From: Bacillota bacterium
GTDB taxonomy: Bacteria > Bacillota > DTU030 > DUMP01
DNA length: 33,442 bases
Assembly: GCA_012839445.1 (NCBI GenBank)
Contig: DUNI01000110.1
Location: 1-33,442 of the forward strand
Direction: 5' to 3'
A model generated the notes under the pieces. That model saw only the letters and a list, made by a program, of their open reading frames with translations, was not told the DNA's origin and made no database searches. The translations under genes were made by a program, and so were the position numbers. Positions 14,817 through 24,480 of this stretch are shown here, piece after piece (position 1 is the stretch's first letter; the number at the start of each line of letters is the position of its first letter).

Positions 14817-17276
14817 TTATTGCTCCGTGTCAGCAGCCTTTGCTCCAGAATTGTTAAACACTATCTTATCATCCACGGCGTCAACTTCCACGATATCCCC
14901 AGCCTTGTATCTCCCAGCCAGCATTTCCTCCGACAGCGGATTCTCCAATAGTCTCGTTATAGCCCGTCTAAGGGGACGTGCACCAAACATAGGATCGAAA
15001 CCTTCTTTAGCCAAAACATCCTTGGCTGCCGAGCTAACTCTAAGGGTAAGCTTGCGCTCTTGCAATAAAGCAGACACTTCTTTAAGCATGATATCCACAA
15101 TAGAATGAAGATGCTCTTGACTTAAAGCATGGAACACTATGGTTTCGTCGATACGATTTAGGAATTCGGGTCGGAAAGTGCGTTTTAGCTCATCCAGTAC
15201 TCTGTCTTTCATCTCTTCGTGTTCACCGGCAACACCGGTACGAAAGCCTACAGTGGGCTCTCTACGCAACAATTCGGCTCCTACGTTTGAAGTCATGATC
15301 ACAACGGTATTGCGAAAATCGACAGTGCGACCCTGACCGTCGGTTAAGCGTCCGTCTTCCAGAACCTGCAACAGCACATTGAAAACTTCCGGATTTGCTT
15401 TTTCGATTTCATCAAACAGCACTACCGAATACGGGCGCCTTCGTACAGCTTCAGTAAGTTGCCCCGCTTCTTCGTATCCCACATAACCCGGCGGTGCGCC
15501 AATTAGTCTGGACACAGTATGACGCTCCATATACTCTGACATGTCAAGACGAACCATGGCTTCTTCCTCACCAAACATGGCTTCCGCCAAAGCACGAGCC
15601 AATTCCGTCTTGCCTACGCCAGTCGGGCCCAGAAAGATAAAGGAACCAATGGGTCGTTTAGGATCTTTCAGCCCTGCTCGCGCTCGGCGTACAGCTTTAG
15701 CCACTGCCGCTACGGCCTCGTCCTGCCCGATCACCCGTTTATGAAGTATATCTTCCAATTTCAGCAACCGCTCTGATTCCTCTTCCGCCAGACGTCGGAC
15801 TGGGATACCGGTCCAATCAGCCACCACATGTGCAATGTCGTCGGCCGTCACCTGAACACCGGATTTGCCTTTATCATCGAGCCATTCCTGGCGACTATCA
15901 TCTAGTTTCTGCCGCAGCTCCCGCTCTTTGTCACGCAAACGAGCAGCCTTCTCAAACTCTTGTGCCACCACCGCCGCTTCTTTCTCTTTGCGCACTTCTT
16001 CCACCTGATCCTCCAGATCTTTCACATCTGGTGGAGCCGCAAAAGTTGCTAACCGTACCCGCGACCCAGCCTCGTCAATAAGGTCTATCGCCTTATCAGG
16101 TAAAAATCGTTCAGTAATATAACGACTTGACAGCCGAACTGCAGCCTGCAAAGCGTCATCGGTATACTTCACCCGGTGGTGAGCTTCGTAACGGTCGCGT
16201 AATCCCTCTAAAATTTCCACAGTTTCATCGGGTGTGGGTTCACCTACTGTGATCGGTTGGAAACGGCGTTCCAAGGCAGCGTCTTTTTCAATGTATTTAC
16301 GGTACTCATTGAGCGTGGTAGCTCCCACACACTGCAATTCACCTCGGGCCAACGCCGGCTTAAGAATATTACTGGCGTCAATGGCACCTTCAGCTGCACC
16401 GGCTCCCACCACTGTATGCAATTCATCAATGAATAAGATCACATTACCTGCCTGACGAACCTCGTCCACTACCCGTTTTAAGCGCTCTTCAAACTCGCCG
16501 CGGTACTTAGTGCCGGCCACCACACCGGCTAGATCAAGAATAATTACACGCTTGTCTTTTAAGAGTTCAGGCACTGTGCCCTCTACAATATGTTGAGCCA
16601 AACCTTCTACAATGGCTGTTTTGCCTACGCCGGGCTCACCTATGATAGCTGGATTATTTTTTGTACGACGAGATAGAATCTGAATTACTCGTTCAATCTC
16701 TTTCGTTCGACCAATGACTGGGTCTAACTTCCCTTCACGAGCAAGATTCGTGAGATCGCGGCCTAAGGCATCTAGCGTAGGTGTGGATGATCTGCCACCG
16801 GCAGCTCGTCCCTTACTGCGTTTAGCATCACGAGGCTCGGTAGCACCGAGCAGTTTCAATACCTCTGCTCGCACCTTGTCTAGATCGGCTCCTAGATTCT
16901 CAAGCACCCGCGCAGCTACTCCTTCGCCTTCACGGATTAGCCCCAATAACAAATGCTCAGTACCAATATAATTAACACCCATACCATGAGCTTCTGCTAA
17001 GGCCAATTCAATTACTCGCTTGGCTCGTGGAGTAAGTGTAACTTCCCCCGGTGTAGGAGTCCCGGCACCGGGACCGATGATCTTCTCTACTTCCGCCCGC
17101 ACCTGGTTTAGTTGGATTCCTAATCCATTAAGGGCCTGTGCGGCTACCCCACTGCCTTCGCGAATCAAACCCAGCAGTAGATGCTCAGTACCTACATACG
17201 GATATTTTAACCGCTTTGCTTCTTCTTGTGCCAATATGATTACCTGTTGAGCTCGTTGAGTAAAACGTGCAAACAT
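14817..17276 (-). CDS. clpC: ClpC ATPase subunit
   Basis: About 819 residues; AAA+ unfoldase that feeds substrates to ClpP and recognises arginine-phosphorylated proteins. Two N-terminal Clp repeats (residues ~1-150), first AAA module with GEPGVGKT and FIDELHT, the ClpC middle coiled-coil (~410-470) with a UVR-like segment, second AAA module with GPTGVGKT and LFDEIEKA, and the arginine finger region [15 protein letters not shown] tripeptide in PTVGFRTG is in the position of the ClpP-binding loop. ATG 17276 has AGGAGGTG 6 bases before it; a GTG 9 bases upstream overlaps that site. It follows mcsB by 20 bases. Confidence 0.98.
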   Translation of the reverse strand: MFARFTQRAQQVIILAQEEAKRLKYPYVGTEHLLLGLIREGSGVAAQALNGLGIQLNQVRAEVEKIIGPGAGTPTPGEVTLTPRAKRVIELALAEAHGMGVNYIGTEHLLLGLIREGEGVAARVLENLGADLDKVRAEVLKLLGATEPRDAKRSKGRAAGGRSSTPTLDALGRDLTNLAREGKLDPVIGRTKEIERVIQILSRRTKNNPAIIGEPGVGKTAIVEGLAQHIVEGTVPELLKDKRVIILDLAGVVAGTKYRGEFEERLKRVVDEVRQAGNVILFIDELHTVVGAGAAEGAIDASNILKPALARGELQCVGATTLNEYRKYIEKDAALERRFQPITVGEPTPDETVEILEGLRDRYEAHHRVKYTDDALQAAVRLSSRYITERFLPDKAIDLIDEAGSRVRLATFAAPPDVKDLEDQVEEVRKEKEAAVVAQEFEKAARLRDKERELRQKLDDSRQEWLDDKGKSGVQVTADDIAHVVADWTGIPVRRLAEEESERLLKLEDILHKRVIGQDEAVAAVAKAVRRARAGLKDPKRPIGSFIFLGPTGVGKTELARALAEAMFGEEEAMVRLDMSEYMERHTVSRLIGAPPGYVGYEEAGQLTEAVRRRPYSVVLFDEIEKANPEVFNVLLQVLEDGRLTDGQGRTVDFRNTVVIMTSNVGAELLRREPTVGFRTGVAGEHEEMKDRVLDELKRTFRPEFLNRIDETIVFHALSQEHLHSIVDIMLKEVSALLQERKLTLRVSSAAKDVLAKEGFDPMFGARPLRRAITRLLENPLSEEMLAGRYKAGDIVEVDAVDDKIVFNNSGAKAADTEQ

Positions 17277-17296
17277 GAATTGCACCTCCTATAGTA

Positions 17297-18361
17297 TTAT
17301 TGATTATTGTCTCCAGAAAGCTCCTCGCGCACTAAAGCAGCACGCTTTTGATCACGTTCCATTGGCGGCAGCGCATCTCCCGCCACCCGCTGGATAAACC
17401 CAGGACGGGTAATTACCAATAGTTTATTTAAGTTGACTAAATTAACTTGAGACAGTAAATTTAAGTTTACCCCCAAACGCACGTCAGATAAGAGCCGCAT
17501 GGCCTCCTCGCTGGTTAACAGCCGGGCATTAGTCAAAACACCATAGGCCCGCCAAACCATGTCCAACAAGCGGTCTCCCAACTCCTCATAGAGACGACCT
17601 CTGGCAGCGCGCTCCTGTTCAATGACCTGTCCTGAGAGAGCTTGGAGATTCTGAATAAGTTCCTCTTCAGAATGGTTCAAAGTCAACTGATTGGAAATTT
17701 GAAAGAAGTTTCCTAGGGCTTGAGTCCCTTCGCCATAAAGGCCACGCACCACCAACCCAAACTGGGCCAAAGTACCAAATACCTGGCTTGCCTGTTTAAG
17801 AAGTACCAATGCCGGCAAATGCAGCATAACCGACGCTCTCAGACCAGAACCCAGGTTCGTTGGACAAGAAGTTAAGAACCCCAGTTTATCATCAAAAGCA
17901 TACTCTAAATGTTGTTCCAGCGAATCGTCTAACCGGTTAGCTAATTCCCAAGCTTTGTCCAGATTTAATCCTGGCATTAGAACCTGCAACCGCTCATGAT
18001 CTTCTTCATTGATCATTATACTAACCGCTTCGTCATCTCTCAGTACTAGAGCTCGTTGTTTAGGCTCCTTAGTATGTTCCCGGCTCACTAAATGCTTTTC
18101 GATTAGTATCTGCTGCTCCAAAGATGATAGCCGGTCCATCTCCAACAACTGGTAACGCTTAGCTTCCGGTAAATGCTCTGAGGCCTGTCGTAACCGGGTT
18201 AAAGCCTGGCCCAGTTCCTCACTGCTGGCAGTAGACGGAAAAGGCAGATCTGCAAGGTTTCTGGCTAGACGAATCCTTGTGGATATCACCACATCGCTAT
18301 CGGGGCCCTGGCCAAGCCAGGCTGAGTTTGCTTGAGTAAATACTTTTTCCGGATCCACCAT
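17297..18361 (-). CDS. mcsB: Protein arginine kinase McsB
   Basis: 354 residues. Phosphoguanidino kinase that phosphorylates arginines on CtsR and on misfolded proteins, marking them for ClpC-ClpP. The ATP-binding signature VVISTRIRLARNL is near residue 25, and the catalytic loop FLTSCPTNLGSGLRASVMLH, with the essential cysteine, is near residue 165. A glutamate in MINEEDHERLQ also matches the family. Its ATG follows the mcsA stop by one base (TAATATG), indicating translational coupling with its activator. Confidence 0.97.
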   Translation of the reverse strand: MVDPEKVFTQANSAWLGQGPDSDVVISTRIRLARNLADLPFPSTASSEELGQALTRLRQASEHLPEAKRYQLLEMDRLSSLEQQILIEKHLVSREHTKEPKQRALVLRDDEAVSIMINEEDHERLQVLMPGLNLDKAWELANRLDDSLEQHLEYAFDDKLGFLTSCPTNLGSGLRASVMLHLPALVLLKQASQVFGTLAQFGLVVRGLYGEGTQALGNFFQISNQLTLNHSEEELIQNLQALSGQVIEQERAARGRLYEELGDRLLDMVWRAYGVLTNARLLTSEEAMRLLSDVRLGVNLNLLSQVNLVNLNKLLVITRPGFIQRVAGDALPPMERDQKRAALVREELSGDNNQ

Positions 18362-18362
18362 A

Positions 18363-18896
18363 TTACTGCCCTCCCTTTAGCTTTTTCTCCAGCGCTTTAA
18401 TCTCATCGCGTAATTTAGCCGCTTGTTCAAAAGCTTCGCTAGCCACAGCTTCTTTCAACTGTCGCCTTAAGGCATCCAGATCATAGCGCAACCGGGCAGT
18501 TCCTCCATGCCGACGCGGCACTTTGCCAACGTGGCACACATCTCCTTGTAGGCGGCGAATAAGCGGATCCAACGGCTCTCGAAAAGTAGAATAGCAACGA
18601 GCGCATCCTAACCGGCCTCGTTCCCGAAAATCGCTGTAGGTCAATCCGCAACCGGGACACCGCTTAGCAGTGCCACCCGCCATCGAACCGGTAAAGCCCG
18701 GATGTTGATCCAGCAAGCTGGCAAAAAGACTGCCCAGGGAAAAATCAGGAAACGCAAAGGTAGGTCCAATAACAATATTCCATTCACCCCGCTCACGGGC
18801 ACACTGTTCACACAGATGCGCTTCGGTAGTATCTCCATTTACCATACGGCGTACATAGACCGTAGCTGGGTTTTTCTTGCAACAATCACATAACAT
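18363..18896 (-). CDS. mcsA: McsA, zinc-finger activator of McsB
   Basis: About 177 residues. Two zinc-finger modules each with paired CxxC motifs: CDCC...CEQC at the N-terminus and CPGC...CARC in the middle. A glycine/histidine-rich linker ends in HVGKVPRRHG, and a C-terminal UVR motif (LRRQLKEAVASEAFEQAAKL) follows. It activates McsB and stabilises CtsR in B. subtilis. ATG 18896 is preferred since GGAGG stands 8 bases upstream; two other in-frame ATG codons lie in or before that site. Confidence 0.95.
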   Translation of the reverse strand: MLCDCCKKNPATVYVRRMVNGDTTEAHLCEQCARERGEWNIVIGPTFAFPDFSLGSLFASLLDQHPGFTGSMAGGTAKRCPGCGLTYSDFRERGRLGCARCYSTFREPLDPLIRRLQGDVCHVGKVPRRHGGTARLRYDLDALRRQLKEAVASEAFEQAAKLRDEIKALEKKLKGGQ

Positions 18897-18926
18897 AACC
18901 ATCGCCTCCATATTTAGGCTTTGTAT

Positions 18927-19370
18927 CTAAATATTAGCCAGCAAAGCCAGCACCATACGTGCGCGTACACGATCGGCCACTGCCGGAGGAAGGCTCAAAA
19001 CCTCGTCCGACACTAGCAAATCCAAATGTCGTGATGCATCCTCGCTAAGCAACTCTGCTTGGTATAAGTGGTTCAAAATCTCTACTGCTTCTGCCTCCGA
19101 CACGATACCTGTGACTTGTTCAGCCAACCGATCCAGCAGGTCAGCTTCAGAAAGCCTCTCGATCCGGATAAAACCGCCGGCACCTCGACGGCTGATCACC
19201 CGGTACCCACGTTCCGGCACAAAACGAGTGGATAATACATATGTTACCTGCGACGGAACACAGGAAAAGTGATTCGCCAGTTCACTGCGCCTGATCTCTA
19301 TGAACCTTTCTTCGGCTTCTTCCAACATCACTTTAAGCCATCTTTCCATTTCATCTGCTAAAGACCACAT
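18927..19370 (-). CDS. ctsR: Class III heat-shock repressor CtsR
   Basis: About 147 residues. N-terminal winged helix-turn-helix (residues ~10-75) with the recognition region LANHFSCVPSQVTYVLSTRF. The thermosensing glycine-rich wing reads RGAGGFIRI (RGGGGYIRI in B. subtilis). The C-terminal part contains the helices that contact McsB and ClpC. It represses its own operon, whose CtsR box lies just upstream. ATG 19370 is chosen over GTG 19379 because AGGGTG is 8 bases before it. First gene of the ctsR-mcsA-mcsB-clpC-radA operon. Confidence 0.96.
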   Translation of the reverse strand: MWSLADEMERWLKVMLEEAEERFIEIRRSELANHFSCVPSQVTYVLSTRFVPERGYRVISRRGAGGFIRIERLSEADLLDRLAEQVTGIVSEAEAVEILNHLYQAELLSEDASRHLDLLVSDEVLSLPPAVADRVRARMVLALLANI

Positions 19371-19385
19371 TGTTATCACACCCTG

Positions 19386-19402
19386 TTTGACTATCTTTGA
19401 CC
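19386..19402 (-). promoter_or_regulatory. CtsR operator
   Basis: On the minus strand the heptad repeat GGTCAAA-GAT-AGTCAAA matches the CtsR consensus (RGTCAAA-N3-RGTCAAA). It lies between the predicted transcription start and the ctsR start codon, so binding would block elongation or escape. It indicates autoregulation of the whole operon. Confidence 0.92.
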
Positions 19403-19414
19403 TTTATTAATTAC

Positions 19415-19443
19415 ATTATACAATAATATGCAATAGTTGTGAA
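19415..19443 (-). promoter_or_regulatory. Sigma-A promoter of the ctsR operon
   Basis: TTCACA (19438-19443), 17 bases, TATAAT (19415-19420) on the minus strand, 11 of 12 consensus positions. It lies directly upstream of the CtsR box. Confidence 0.85.
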
Positions 19444-19463
19444 GGGGTAATAGCAACTTTTAG

Positions 19464-19506
19464 CAAAAAAAATCCCCTGCCGGCTTATTGTCACCAATCC
19501 GGCAGG
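19464..19506 (-). terminator. Rho-independent terminator after nagB
   Basis: CCTGCCGG and CCGGCAGG (19499-19506 with 19476-19483) form an 8-bp stem around a 15-base loop. On the minus strand it ends in a T-rich run (19464-19472). It separates nagB from the ctsR promoter. Confidence 0.9.
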
Positions 19507-19523
19507 AGTTATATTCTTTCTTC

Positions 19524-20252
19524 TTACCGTTTCCAGACACAGGCTGCTTCTTCATCTACAATCAGCAACACATTTGGATGGGCTTTAAGCGCTGACGCCG
19601 GTATATCAGTAGTGGGTTCTTCGTTAATAATGCGTTCTACAATCGGTGCTTTGCTCTTGCCACTGGCAATGACAAGAATCTCGCGCGCTGCCAAAACCGT
19701 GCCTATTCCCATGGAGATACCTTCGTTAGGAATACGGAATCCATCTGGGAAATAACCGGCATTGGCTTCCCGCGTGCTGTCCGCCAAACTTACCACATGG
19801 GTACGGCTGTCAAATGGCGTTCCCGGCTCATTAAAAGCAATATGCCCGTTTACCCCAAGTCCTAATATGGCCAGATCCAAGCCACCCTTAGCCGCTATGG
19901 CCGCTTCATAGCGAGCACATTCAGTTACTAGATCCGGCGCATTGCCTTGCAGGTGATCAAATCGATTTGTCAAGCCTACCGGGTCTATAAAATGGCGATG
20001 CAAGAAAAACCCAAAGCTATGTTCATCTTGCGGTGCAACATTGGCATACTCATCAAGGGCAAAGGGCCATAGGCGGCTAAAATCAGCCCTGCCCTCTTGA
20101 TGAGCCTTAACTAACCGTTTGTACATACCTATGGGGGTATTGCCGGTGGGCAAAGCCAGAACCAATTCAGGTTGCTCGACTACTTTTTCTAAAACAAATG
20201 CCGCTGCCCGTTCACTTAGGGCTTCATAATCAGCTACTACTTCCACTTTCAC
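19524..20252 (-). CDS. nagB: Glucosamine-6-phosphate deaminase
   Basis: 242 residues, typical for the short Gram-positive NagB. Converts glucosamine-6-phosphate to fructose-6-phosphate and ammonia. Visible motifs: LALPTGNTPIGMY phosphate-binding loop, FALDEYAN with the catalytic Asp, LGLGVNGHIAFNEPG with the ring-opening His, and SLADSTREAN. It starts with GTG after GGGAGG. No nagA or sugar transporter is adjacent. A terminator follows and an extended -10 precedes it, so it appears to be a single-gene unit. Confidence 0.96.
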   Translation of the reverse strand: MKVEVVADYEALSERAAAFVLEKVVEQPELVLALPTGNTPIGMYKRLVKAHQEGRADFSRLWPFALDEYANVAPQDEHSFGFFLHRHFIDPVGLTNRFDHLQGNAPDLVTECARYEAAIAAKGGLDLAILGLGVNGHIAFNEPGTPFDSRTHVVSLADSTREANAGYFPDGFRIPNEGISMGIGTVLAAREILVIASGKSKAPIVERIINEEPTTDIPASALKAHPNVLLIVDEEAACVWKR

Positions 20253-20298
20253 TGAGCAAGACCTCCCTCAAAAACCCACGTTTTGAGAATTTGGTCTT

Positions 20299-20307
20299 AG
20301 TATAGCA
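20299..20307 (-). promoter_or_regulatory. Extended -10 promoter of nagB
   Basis: TGCTATACT on the minus strand (TGn plus TATACT) 47 bases before the nagB start. There is no convincing -35. Confidence 0.5.
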
Positions 20308-20379
20308 CAGCTAAAGAACAATGAACAATCATCAGCCCTAATATTTAGCATCTTGAACCAAACAAGGCCCGCATCTTCC

Positions 20380-20592
20380 CTAGCTAGCATTCTGCGTACG
20401 ACTGACTCGGTTCGGATTAGGTTCAAGGGGTTTGATGTAATAGGCCCGCTGGTAAAAAGTACAGCCACCAACATCATCTGAACACGGAAATTTACGCCCC
20501 ATGCCTTCTAAATCGCGTTCGCAATGATGATCACACAGATCGCAAATTCCCTGTCTAAGACCGCTGGTCTCGATAACGGTGCACTTCACCAT
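20380..20592 (-). CDS. Small Cys-rich protein, unknown function
   Basis: 70 residues with an AAGGAGGTG ribosome binding site 5 bases before the ATG. Six cysteines: one at residue 4, a CDLCDHHC cluster at about residues 17-24, one in FPCSDD and one in GGCTFY. The spacing suggests a small zinc or Fe-S binding fold. The C-terminal 20 residues are polar. I recognise no family. It follows a 54-codon membrane micro-gene by 18 bases, and the two may be co-transcribed. Confidence 0.72.
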   Translation of the reverse strand: MVKCTVIETSGLRQGICDLCDHHCERDLEGMGRKFPCSDDVGGCTFYQRAYYIKPLEPNPNRVSRTQNAS

Positions 20593-20610
20593 GCAGCACC
20601 TCCTTGTGTT

Positions 20611-20775
20611 TTACGGAGCAACTGATGCCGTCAGCACCAGCATAGCCGTCAAGCCTATAAACAAAAAACCAACACAGTGCGGCCCGTCCTGCAACAATTG
20701 CTGCAGACACTGGACCAACTGTGTTGGCTTAGAACACTCACAACTCTTTGAGGTGACCGGATCATAGGTCCTCAC
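20611..20775 (-). CDS. Candidate 54-residue single-pass membrane micro-protein
   Basis: A 55-codon frame on the minus strand from GTG 20775 to TAA 20611. The N-terminal half is polar with cysteines at residues 12, 14 and 23. A short helix (QLVQCLQQLLQDG) precedes PHC, and the last ~20 residues form one hydrophobic segment (VGFLFIGLTAMLVLTASVA) ending in Pro. The stop is 18 bases before the ATG of the next small gene. The start is weak: an AAGGG abuts the GTG directly. Evidence is the coherent soluble-plus-membrane architecture and operon-like spacing; no homologue is known to me. Confidence 0.5.
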   Translation of the reverse strand: MRTYDPVTSKSCECSKPTQLVQCLQQLLQDGPHCVGFLFIGLTAMLVLTASVAP

Positions 20776-20850
20776 CCCTTAAGCATTTTTCCAACCACAC
20801 GCCTTACCCGTGTAATTAGTATATTCGCTTTGGCGGCCAAATTTCCTGCT

Positions 20851-20892
20851 GGGACAGGAGGTTTTTAGAAGGTAAAATTACCCTCCTGCCCC
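20851..20892. terminator. Hairpin in the guaB 3' region
   Basis: Eleven-base arms GGGACAGGAGG (20851-20861) and CCTCCTGCCCC (20882-20892) pair with one mismatch. The 20-base loop leads into a second small palindrome, GGTAAAATTACC (20871-20882). There is no T-run on the minus strand, so it may be a processing or stability element rather than an intrinsic terminator. A possible -10 for the small genes downstream lies at about 20820. Confidence 0.5.
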
Positions 20893-20905
20893 TAGACCTG
20901 TTTTG

Positions 20906-22387
<1,482 letters not shown>

Positions 22388-22407
22388 CTATTATCCCCAA
22401 TTTACAC

Positions 22408-22446
22408 AAACAGGCCCGGTAGCAAATGCTACACCAAGGCCTGTTT
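22408..22446. terminator. Hairpin between rex and guaB
   Basis: AAACAGGCC and GGCCTGTTT (22408-22416 with 22438-22446) form a 9-bp stem. A second stem, GTAGC with GCTAC, lies in the loop. There is no strong T-run on the minus strand. Probably ends rex transcripts. Confidence 0.6.
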
Positions 22447-22499
22447 TCGTTTAAGAATGGTTCTTTGCTGGCTATGTTTCAATGGCATCAACCTAGCCG

Positions 22500-23156
22500 T
22501 CAATCTCCTTCTTCTTCAAAGCCCAATTCTTGAATCCGAAAGGAAATTACCATAAGCCGATCGGCTAAATGTTCGTTTTCTAGAATCACCTCTGGTGGAA
22601 CTTTAATATCTACCGGGGCAAAGTTCCAAATAGCTTTGATGCCTGCTTGCACCATAGTGTCAGCCACCCCTTGGGCCGCTTCTTTGGGCACAGCAACAAT
22701 TCCGATATCAACATTATTAGTTCTGATAAAAGCTTCCAGCTTATCAATGTCCATAATATCACAATTGCGCAGCCCTAATCCAATAAGTTTAGGATTGATA
22801 TCAAATACTCCACGTAAGACAAAACCGCGCTTGCCAAAATTAGGATAATTGGCCAAAGCTTGGCCTAAGTTACCAGCCCCTACAATAACAAGACTATATT
22901 CCTGCTCCAGTCCGATAATACGGCCGATTTCTCGATATAAATCTTCAACTCGGTAGCCATATCCTTGCTGTCCGAATTCACCAAAATGGTTAAGATCCTG
23001 TCTAAGTTGGGAAGCAGAAATACCCATCATGTCGGCCAGTGTCTGGGACGATACCCGTTCTACCTTGCGCTCTACTAATTCACCCAGATAACGGAAGTAT
23101 TTGGGCAATCGTTTTATTACTACCATAGGAACACGCGCTTCTTTGGTATCCCTCAT
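22500..23156 (-). CDS. rex: Redox-sensing transcriptional repressor Rex
   Basis: 218 residues. N-terminal winged-helix DNA-binding domain (VVIKRLPKYFRYLGEL, then SASQLRQDLNHFGEFGQQGYGY), followed by a Rossmann domain with VGAGNLGQALANY. Senses the NADH/NAD ratio and represses fermentation and hydrogen metabolism genes. ATG 23156 follows AAGGGGG. Upstream, a TTGACA with a TAAACT at 16-base spacing may be its promoter. I find no clear Rex operator in its own leader. Its nearness to the hydrogenase-like sensory unit is suggestive but not proof of a link. Confidence 0.96.
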   Translation of the reverse strand: MRDTKEARVPMVVIKRLPKYFRYLGELVERKVERVSSQTLADMMGISASQLRQDLNHFGEFGQQGYGYRVEDLYREIGRIIGLEQEYSLVIVGAGNLGQALANYPNFGKRGFVLRGVFDINPKLIGLGLRNCDIMDIDKLEAFIRTNNVDIGIVAVPKEAAQGVADTMVQAGIKAIWNFAPVDIKVPPEVILENEHLADRLMVISFRIQELGFEEEGD

Positions 23157-23340
23157 TCCGGTTGGCCCCCTTGATAATCTTTACATGTAATTAAGTTTAC
23201 CGCAACTGGTCATATTGTCAAGTTTTCCATCAGGACACTATCCTCGGTGCCTGCTTCGCTTCTTGTGTTGGAATTATCTGTTATTATCATACCATTGGCA
23301 ATTGGGTTTGTAAAGCAATTTTTTAACTAACTTTCTTTCC

Positions 23341-24480
23341 TTACAACCATTCTACTTCCACCACTTTGCCTTGTTCTTTTAGTACAGCAACTAATTGCCT
23401 TACAGTTCCTGCTCGTAAATTCAGTCCCTGAGGCAAATCAGGGTTTTGATGAGCAGGATTAATCCGTAAGCCTGTAACAAACTTTATTTTATCTGAATCT
23501 GATAATAGCCGCGCCACTCGACTGGCACCATCGGCTCGGTTGGGAATCTCCCCGTCAGAAAGATATGCCAACGCCCGGTTCAAAGTGAGCATTCCCTCTG
23601 TAACCAAGTCAATACCCTCAATATGAGCACAAGGTGGAATTTCCGGATCATCGTATTCCAATTCCACTGTGAGCTGACGCCCAAGCTCTCGCGCGACAAT
23701 ATTCGCTGTGGTACCGCCACAGACAACCTTCTTGCCCGGATATTCCATAAGCTTGTCTACAGCTAAAGAATCCAGTTCCCTTAAGCGCGGTGGCCCAGTA
23801 AACATGATTAGCTGTCGGGGTAAACGGATCTCTACCGCAACCACTGTTGTGTCATCGCCTGGGCTCATAGTGTAGTAGGCAGAACACAAATCTAAAAACC
23901 GTTGTGCCACTTGGTGGGGGGCATTTTTTTGCCTTAGTATCTCTTTGAAATGCCCCTTCACGCCTTCCTCTCCTAACCCCAGTGGCAATATGCCCCCAAT
24001 CCCGGCATGAAGCACGCCATCGCTGATCAGAAGAAGGAAATCCCCAGCCATAAGCTCCAATTTACCCTCTTTAACATCACGGCCGGCCACAACTTTGTGC
24101 TCCGTGGGAAACGGCACCACCTGGCCACGACGCCATAGGAACACCGGCGGACTATCTAACAACACCACTCGAGCTAAACCATTCGCCTTTACCTGCAATA
24201 CAGCCAGAGTCGAATACGCTATTTGACGTTCACGACAAACAGGTAAGGTTTGAGCAATGGTATTAATAACTTCTTCCAGCGGCACTTTCCGTTCTAACAG
24301 CCCAGCGGCAATTTTTGTAGTCAAGGTGGCAAGAATGTTAGCTTTGACACCACTTCCTAAACCATCAGACAGCACCACAGTGGCCCGTTCAGGCGTTTTT
24401 ATCACTTCTACCTTGTCGCCACAAAGTTCTTCTCCTGCTTTGGCCAAGCTCCCCTGTGCCACTTCAGCTACCAATCGCAT
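23341..24480 (-). CDS. SpoIIE/PP2C-type serine phosphatase with extra C-terminal domain
   Basis: 379 residues. The PP2C-type (SpoIIE family) phosphatase domain spans about residues 1-220. Metal-binding acidic residues are visible in VVLSDGLGSGVKAN, LLLISDGVLHAG and SPGDDTTVVAVE, so it should be active. Such enzymes usually dephosphorylate anti-sigma factor antagonists. The last ~150 residues (starting TGPPRLRELD, containing KKVVCGGTTANIVARELGR) are not part of PP2C and I cannot assign them. It overlaps the hydrogenase-like gene by 17 bases and has GGAGG 9 bases before its ATG, so it is translationally coupled to it. It is the output protein of a phosphatase-linked sensory hydrogenase unit. 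Confidence 0.92.
   Translation of the reverse strand: MRLVAEVAQGSLAKAGEELCGDKVEVIKTPERATVVLSDGLGSGVKANILATLTTKIAAGLLERKVPLEEVINTIAQTLPVCRERQIAYSTLAVLQVKANGLARVVLLDSPPVFLWRRGQVVPFPTEHKVVAGRDVKEGKLELMAGDFLLLISDGVLHAGIGGILPLGLGEEGVKGHFKEILRQKNAPHQVAQRFLDLCSAYYTMSPGDDTTVVAVEIRLPRQLIMFTGPPRLRELDSLAVDKLMEYPGKKVVCGGTTANIVARELGRQLTVELEYDDPEIPPCAHIEGIDLVTEGMLTLNRALAYLSDGEIPNRADGASRVARLLSDSDKIKFVTGLRINPAHQNPDLPQGLNLRAGTVRQLVAVLKEQGKVVEVEWL

Noticed and set aside
20579-20767. Plus-strand 62-codon Cys-rich frame (CGPSCNNCC...) opposite the micro-gene
   Set aside because: It lacks a ribosome binding site and overlaps the start of the well-supported minus-strand Cys-rich gene. Its cysteines come from the antisense of the minus-strand frame.
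23157-23340. Rex autoregulatory operator upstream of rex
   Set aside because: No TTGTGAA/TTCACAA or TTGTTAA/TTAACAA dyad was found in the 184-base leader.
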